Part shown: positions 58,959-64,000 of the stretch, piece by piece | Layout of the letters: every line of letters begins with the position of its first letter | Numbering within the stretch: the first letter of the stretch is position 1 | NCBI GenBank assembly: GCA_021234155.1 | Contig: JAJEKV010000096.1 | Coordinates: 3,163,678 to 3,227,677 of the forward strand | Reading direction: 5' to 3' | Source: Isoetes taiwanensis | Lineage: Eukaryota > Streptophyta > Lycopodiopsida > Isoetales > Isoetaceae | Length of the DNA: 64,000 nucleotides | Notes under the pieces: model-generated | What the model was told of the DNA's origin: nothing | What the model saw: only the letters and a program-made list of their open reading frames with translations | Databases searched by the model: none | Translations under genes and position numbers: made by a program

Positions 58959-61540
58959 ATGGCAGCTGGTCACGCTTCTACATCAGGCGGCGCTGGTGGC
59001 CATGCATCTACATCCCGTGGCGGCGGCGGTCATGCATCGTCATCTAGGGGTGCGCGGTCGTCGTGCGGTCATGGCAGGGCCACGGGGGGTGCAGCAGCAC
59101 GTGGAAGAATTGTATGTCGAAATACTGGTGGTCGAAGGAGAGGTCCTGAGTGGGGATTTGTGAAGGAATTTGGTCAGAATAAGTGGCAATGTGTGTTTTG
59201 TGGGTACACGTCAATAAATGGATCTACGACAAGAATACGAGCTCATCTTTTACGTGACTCTAAAATTGGGGTGCAAACTTGTACGTCATCTGCTGATATA
59301 CGACAAGATGCAATTGAAGTGTTGGGTCGAAAAAAGAACTTCAGCAGAAAAACACAGCCAAGGGATAGTCAAGGACCTTCACCATGCCAAGCAGAAGAGA
59401 TCAATTACACCACCCCTCCTGCAGCGCCAATGTACCAACCAGAGGGGATTAGGGTCGATAGGAGGGTTAAGTACGGGCGAAAAAAGAATGGTAGAGACAA
59501 TTGAAATAGTGGAAAGACAGACTAAGCAACAAAGGGTTGACCAATGCTTGACATCAGAGCAACTGAAGAAGACGCAATTGAAGGTTGTAGAGGCATTTTT
59601 ATATGCCGGATTGTCTCCACATGTCTTAGAACACAAAGCAATGAAAGAAGCCTTCCAAGAAGCTGCCAAAGCGGGGTCGGCTTTCAGGCTGCCATCATAC
59701 AAGCATGCCAATAACAAAATGGTGGATGAAATACACGGGAAAATGGTCGAGAGGGTGGAGATGAAGTTGTGTCGTGTTACTGAAGCCAGGCCGGCTTCAC
59801 TAGTGACTGATGGTTGGAGTAATGTAAACAAGGACCACCTTATAAACTTCATGATCGTCTATCCAGGGGGCGAAGTATTTTTGAAGACCATGGAAACTAA
59901 AACTGATCAGGTGACAGGAGATTGGATTTTTCAGAAAACAAAGGCTGTGATAGAGAGTTTTGGGCCGAAGAAAATATTTCAGGTCGTAATGGACAACGCG
60001 TCTAATTGTAAGTTAGCAGGTGAATTGTTGGAGTCCGAATTTCCAGGATTGCACGCGACCAGCTGCCAATGCCATTGCCTAAACTTCTTGCTCAAGGACT
60101 GGTTTTCACAGCACACTTGGTTCAAAGATCCCATTCAAAAGGCCCGTCATCTTGTGAAATTCATCACAAAGAAGCCGGCAATTTATTCCATATACAAGTC
60201 ATTGCGTCAGAAGGCCCTAACACTCATGAATCCTGGCCAGACTCGGTTTGGTTCCAATTACATTTGTCTTGAAAGAGTGCTTAGGTGTCGCTCGATTATC
60301 TCGACCTTCAACCATACAGAGTTCTTTGAATGGGAGAGGAGGCAGAAGGGCAAAAATGCATCAAAACACCGGCAGCAAGTTGCTGCCCTTCGAGAAATGC
60401 TTGGGCGGGAGACATTTTGGAAAGGCGTAAAGAATGTGTCAGGTGCATGCAACCTATTTGTCATGCCATCAAAACCCTCGATTCTTCGAAGGCAAGCACT
60501 GGAAAGGTCTGAAGGTGTTGGCACTCCATTCAATTCTTTCTAGAACGTGATGACCCCAACACACCATTTGACAATGCTAAGTGCGCAGCACTGCTCAAAT
60601 GCTTCAATGAACGATGGAAGAAGTTCTACAATGATCTTCATGGCGCCGCACATGTCTTAGACCCACAGAACCACGATATGGACCAGCATATAAATAAAGA
60701 AGTGATGGGTTCGTTGAAAAGGTTGCAAAAATGTATTATCCAAACAGCTCGGACTATAAGACATTCATTGCCGAGTTAACCAAATACCAGAACTTGAATG
60801 GAAGGTGGGCAGATGAAGAGCTTCACGATGCACTGGAGAGACATAAAAAGGAACAAAATATAGAATCGTATGCATGGTGGCAAGCCCATGGACAGGTTAC
60901 TAATACGTTACAGGCCCTTGCAATGACTATCCTCTCCTTGGTATCCTCCAATAGTGCAAGTGAGAGGAATTGGAGTGCTTATAAGTACATACAGAGTGTC
61001 ACACGAAATCGCCTGTTGCATAAGAAGGCTGATAAACTTGTATATAACTTCTCAAATTGGCGGCTTTTGAATCGCAACAGTGGTGCAGCCATAGTCGATA
61101 AGCTACAGTTTCCTTTCATGGATGCAGATTCTGAAGTGGAAGAGAACAGCTTCGAAGACAGTGAGAACGAGCTGCTTGCTATAAATGTCGCTAACCATAT
61201 TGATGAGGACATTCAACATACCCATTTTGTCGATGCCGAAGATGATTTAGATAAGAATATGTTCTCGGACGACTCAGACGACAGCGAAGATACAGAAGAG
61301 AAGTCTGATACAGAAAGGCCAGGTCCAAGTAATACAGGAGATCCGCTTGAGGACTTAACGGTACGTGATCCAGCAGACTCTCCAATGCAAATTACCCAGA
61401 CAAACAGGCAACATGTCAGAAGAAACACATCTCGAGGACGTTGCAGTAAGGGAAAGGGCCAGAGGAGGTTGAACCTAACCCTGCAGGCAGAAGAGGACGA
61501 AACCCCCGATGATGAAACTGATGAAGATGGTGCTACCTAG
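58959..61540 (+). pseudogene. hAT transposase: BED finger, DUF659-like core, hAT dimerisation domain (frameshifted)
   Basis: Starts at 58959 with a Gly/Ser/Ala/His-rich leader carrying GGHAS repeats. BED-type finger at about 59150-59280 (WQCVFCGY, then RIRAHLL). A frame change near 59480-59510 leads to the core: KQQRVDQCLTSEQ, LVTDGWSNVNKDHLINFM with the first Asp, VVMDNASNCKLAGELL with the second Asp, and CQCHCLNFLLKD. The frame moves again near 60440 (MQPICHAIKTLDSSKA, a TGA at 60513, then NTPFDNAKCAALLKCF) and near 60710 (VAKMYYPNSSDYKTF). The dimerisation domain (WWQAHG, LSLVSSNSASERNWSAYKYI) is intact, with a long acidic Ser/Asp-rich tail. Three frames are used, so the copy is inactive, yet identity to the consensus layout is high, so it is fairly young. 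Confidence 0.92.
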
Positions 61541-62170
61541 AAAGATGATGTGATGAGTCTTCAGTCTATTGTAACCGTACATGAGGATTTTCAAACTATT
61601 GTAACCGTTCCGGCACTATTAATAAATAGTAAAGTTTTTTGTTATAAGTTTTTGTCTTCTATATACTTCGTTGCCGTGTTCTATGTTTCTTTCATGTATG
61701 ATGGTTCTAGTCATTTCAACAATTTGTAACTTCGTTCCATGTTTCATTCATGTATAACCTCAATCGACCTAAGTGCTTAGAGAAACCTCATCCCCGCCAA
61801 AGTCGGCTTGACTTCCGTTGCCGCTTGCCCCTTCGCATGCCACAAAATCTTGCTGATGAGAAGTAATCTACGCATGCCAAGGGGGTCAAATAGCCACGGA
61901 TCAATCGAGCTGACTTTGACGGAGATGAAATTTCACTAGATACACGATCCATTGTTGTGTCACCGTGTTCCATTACCTTCATCGACCGTAGTGTCTTCTG
62001 AACCCTCCTCGCATCAGATCCGTCTCGACTTCCGTTGCTGCTTGCCTCTTCGCATGCGACAGAATCTTGCTGATGAGAAGTAATCTACGCATGCCAAGGG
62101 GCTAAACAGCCACGGAGCAGTCGGGACAAATCTGATGCTGAAGAGGGTTCATAAGATACATGATCTACAT
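61541..62170. repeat. tandem duplication, unit about 217 bp, right of the hAT gene
   Basis: ACTTCCGTTG begins at 61811 and 62028, and GCTGATGAGAAGTAATCTAC recurs with the same spacing. About 180 bases align between copies. Smaller duplications (ATTGTAACCGT at 61569 and 61599) lie just before. Confidence 0.8.
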
Positions 62171-62269
62171 CGTCCCATCCATTGGATAGGTTAGGCGTAT
62201 CTCCGGTACGCCAAACTGACATTTGAATACCATCAGGACCCTATATCTGTACTCCATTCCTTTGGGTGG

Positions 62270-63938
62270 TGTGACGCTCCCTGAATATATACGACACCCG
62301 GACGTATACATACGGGGACTTCCCCCTCCCATGGCGACCACCTCGCCATGAGCAGGGCCCTCCGTCTATTCTGGCCACCCGTATTATGGTGCCCGAAACA
62401 TTTGGCCCACGCCTTCAATGGGACTCCTACGTCGCGGAAGCATGAATACAAGGGTTAGCACACAGCATAAATCACATATAAATAACCACCACGAAGGGTG
62501 GCGCATCCATCCAAATACCAACGGCAAAGAATATACATATAAAACTAAGAAAACACATCTAAACCTCAGGTTCTACCCCGGCTCAGACTCCAGTGAGGAT
62601 CGACTGACGGTTGGGCCTCAAGAGATCAGCAGACCGAGTCTTGGCATGGCGTTGGCTGGCATAGAACATCGGCTAGGGTTGTCCACTCCATCTGCCCCTC
62701 CTGTGTACACTTTGCAGATGGGTCAATTCACGCTATGGCTTCGCTATAGCCTTCCGGAGACGCAGGCTCGAGGCATCACCCTGCTGAGGCTACTCCAGGG
62801 TTCATGAAGCCCCGGTCCGATGAGGCAGGTCAGGGAAGCGTCCCCTTCTAGAATCACAGTGGTTCCATGGGTGAGCTAGAGAATACGTGCCGCATCAGCG
62901 ACCCCCGCATCCGTACCCGACTTACTCACCCTAAATCTACTCAAAGTGCAAGGTGCCCCATACGGGTCACACCTCTACACCCAGGGAGTGTCAGGCCCAT
63001 ACCCGGCCCTCTACGTGACCGGCTATCAGGCCTAGCCCACTGTAGGAGTCTCAGGAGCCTTTTATGTTCGTGCAAGACCCCACCCCCACTTCACCACTGT
63101 GTTCCTTGTCTGGTGCTAAGCCAGTCCATAGCGTCTATGACCCAGTGGGCTCTTGTACACAGGCCGCATTATTGGGAGTTACAGGGTTTTATCTAGGAAC
63201 ATACTAACGTATATGAGTTCAGAGGTCTCTACCCCGCCCTTATTTCCCATTTCCAGAGTGATACCATACAAAGAACTATCAATCCATCTTTTCTAAGAAC
63301 CAAACCAGAATCAGAATATAAAGAGAACTTACCTTTACAATCAAGGGTTAGTTCCTACCATTAAAACACAGAGAGAACATAGAACAAACGACAACAAGTG
63401 CCCAATAGGGCGCTACCCTAGAATTCACAAGCTAAACTACTACTAACCAAAGGTTTTTACTGGAACCATTATCGTGGGGTGCTTCCATCTTGTCAGAACT
63501 AGGGTGGCAAATACATCTAGTGGGTGTCCAAGATTGGGGTCAACAATTGATCCTTGGGTGCTCAGCTGCTCCTTGGGCCAAAGAATCCTTGGGCACTCAA
63601 ATGCTCCTTGGGCCAGCCAGCCTCCTCTCCTCCATCTCCAAATGCTCCTAATTCGAATTGGGGCACAAAAAGCCCTAATTTGGGTGTCCAAAATGGAAAC
63701 CATGCCTTGCCCAATCGATTTGGGCCAAGTGGCACCCCCTTGTTGGTGCTAATTAACTAATTTAGCTTAATTAGGGTAATTAGGCTATATACTTTATAAT
63801 TATCCACAATGGATTTATTAACATAGCTAAATAAAACCATTGTGGTCGACTCCCACTTAGACAATTACCCCCTTATGTCCTAGTGACGTGTCCCGTGCAT
63901 ATAATGTGATATCTGCGTATAAATGCCCGAACGCCACA
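62270..63938 (-). repeat. LTR of a minus-strand retrotransposon
   Basis: The right boundary is firm: ...CGCCACA at 63938 next to a polypurine tract (AAGGTGGGGAGAA on minus, 63951-63939). The left boundary is proposed at TGTGACG (62270), which pairs with CGCCACA except for one base, giving 1669 bp. Frames inside (62418-62807, 62867-63196) are non-coding by this reading. Confidence 0.6.
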
Positions 63939-64000
63939 TTCTCCCCACCTTAAAATGATGTTGTCCTCGGCATCAAGACTCACCGTTGTTGCAGGCAAAT
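63939..64000 (-). pseudogene. 3' end of retrotransposon pol (probably Ty3/Gypsy), cut by window edge
   Basis: Minus frame ends LPATTVSLDAEDNIILRWGE just before the LTR; D-x-E-D-x-I-x-x-R/W-G-E beside the polypurine tract is usual for plant Gypsy elements. Too little is visible to judge integrity, so calling it a pseudogene is a placeholder. Confidence 0.6.

Larger units (their letters stand above)
58138..61650 (+). mobile_element. hAT-superfamily transposon (right end not resolved)
   Basis: The left end is placed at CAGGGATAGGTTCAATAC (58138), a typical hAT terminus, followed by a subterminal zone of repeated GCTTACGC-type motifs. The transposase occupies 58959-61540. No inverted match to the left end was seen to the right, so the right boundary is approximate and no 8-bp duplication could be confirmed. 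Confidence 0.75.

Noticed and set aside
61560-62270. Right terminal repeat of the hAT element
   Set aside because: No inverted match to CAGGGATAGG was found by eye, and the sequence is a tandem duplication instead.
62418-63196. Two plus-strand frames as genes
   Set aside because: They lie inside a proposed LTR, have no recognisable domain and no upstream gene context.

Overview
The window is nuclear DNA of a land plant. A plant-type AP2/ERF gene with a GT-AG intron sits at the left edge, and nearly everything else is layered, decaying transposons. Low gene density, many relic families and unfamiliar element types suggest a large seed-free-plant genome such as a fern, but the sequence does not settle the species. 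I saw no tRNA, rRNA or CRISPR array.

Layout. 1-603: 5' part of an AP2/ERF gene on the minus strand, apparently with two ERF-type domains. 1916-36475: Element I, a DNA transposon with 23-bp inverted ends and a 4-bp target duplication (ATTT). Its own sequence is about 8.5 kb. It carries a DDE-like transposase (plus) converging on minus-strand accessory modules: coiled coil with RING-like finger, Ulp1-type protease and FCP1-type HAD phosphatase. The Ulp1 coding region is split by Element II (7063-33075, 26 kb), which has 27-bp perfect inverted ends and a TA duplication.

Element II holds, near both ends, 67-68-bp palindromes (five near the left end, one near the right). It also holds a tandem array of mini-hairpins, a 5'-truncated LINE with a 15-bp duplication, and a head-to-tail pair of Helitrons (24919-31220) at one A|T site. 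One of these Helitrons contains a 1.4-kb polypyrimidine tract. Two more Helitron 3' ends are present without a recognised 5' end.

36476-43154: a disabled Ty1/Copia relic, diverged non-coding duplications and a fifth Helitron 3' end. 43229-49165: Element III, a second member of the Element I group (TIR beginning GGGTCTAA, duplication TTAT), with the RING/coiled-coil gene (plus) converging on the transposase (minus) and no Ulp1 or FCP1 module. 49166-58137: AT-rich DNA with LTR-retrotransposon debris. 58138-61540: a hAT-type transposon with BED finger, DUF659-like core and dimerisation domain, broken by frameshifts. 61740-62170: a 217-bp tandem duplication. 62270-64000: an LTR and the 3' end of a minus-strand, probably Ty3/Gypsy, element running off the right edge.

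The most interesting system is the Element I/III group: transposons that pair a transposase with a coiled-coil/RING protein and, in the larger copy, with SUMO-protease-like and CTD-phosphatase-like modules. Its superfamily is not one I can name with confidence. All copies here look inactive.
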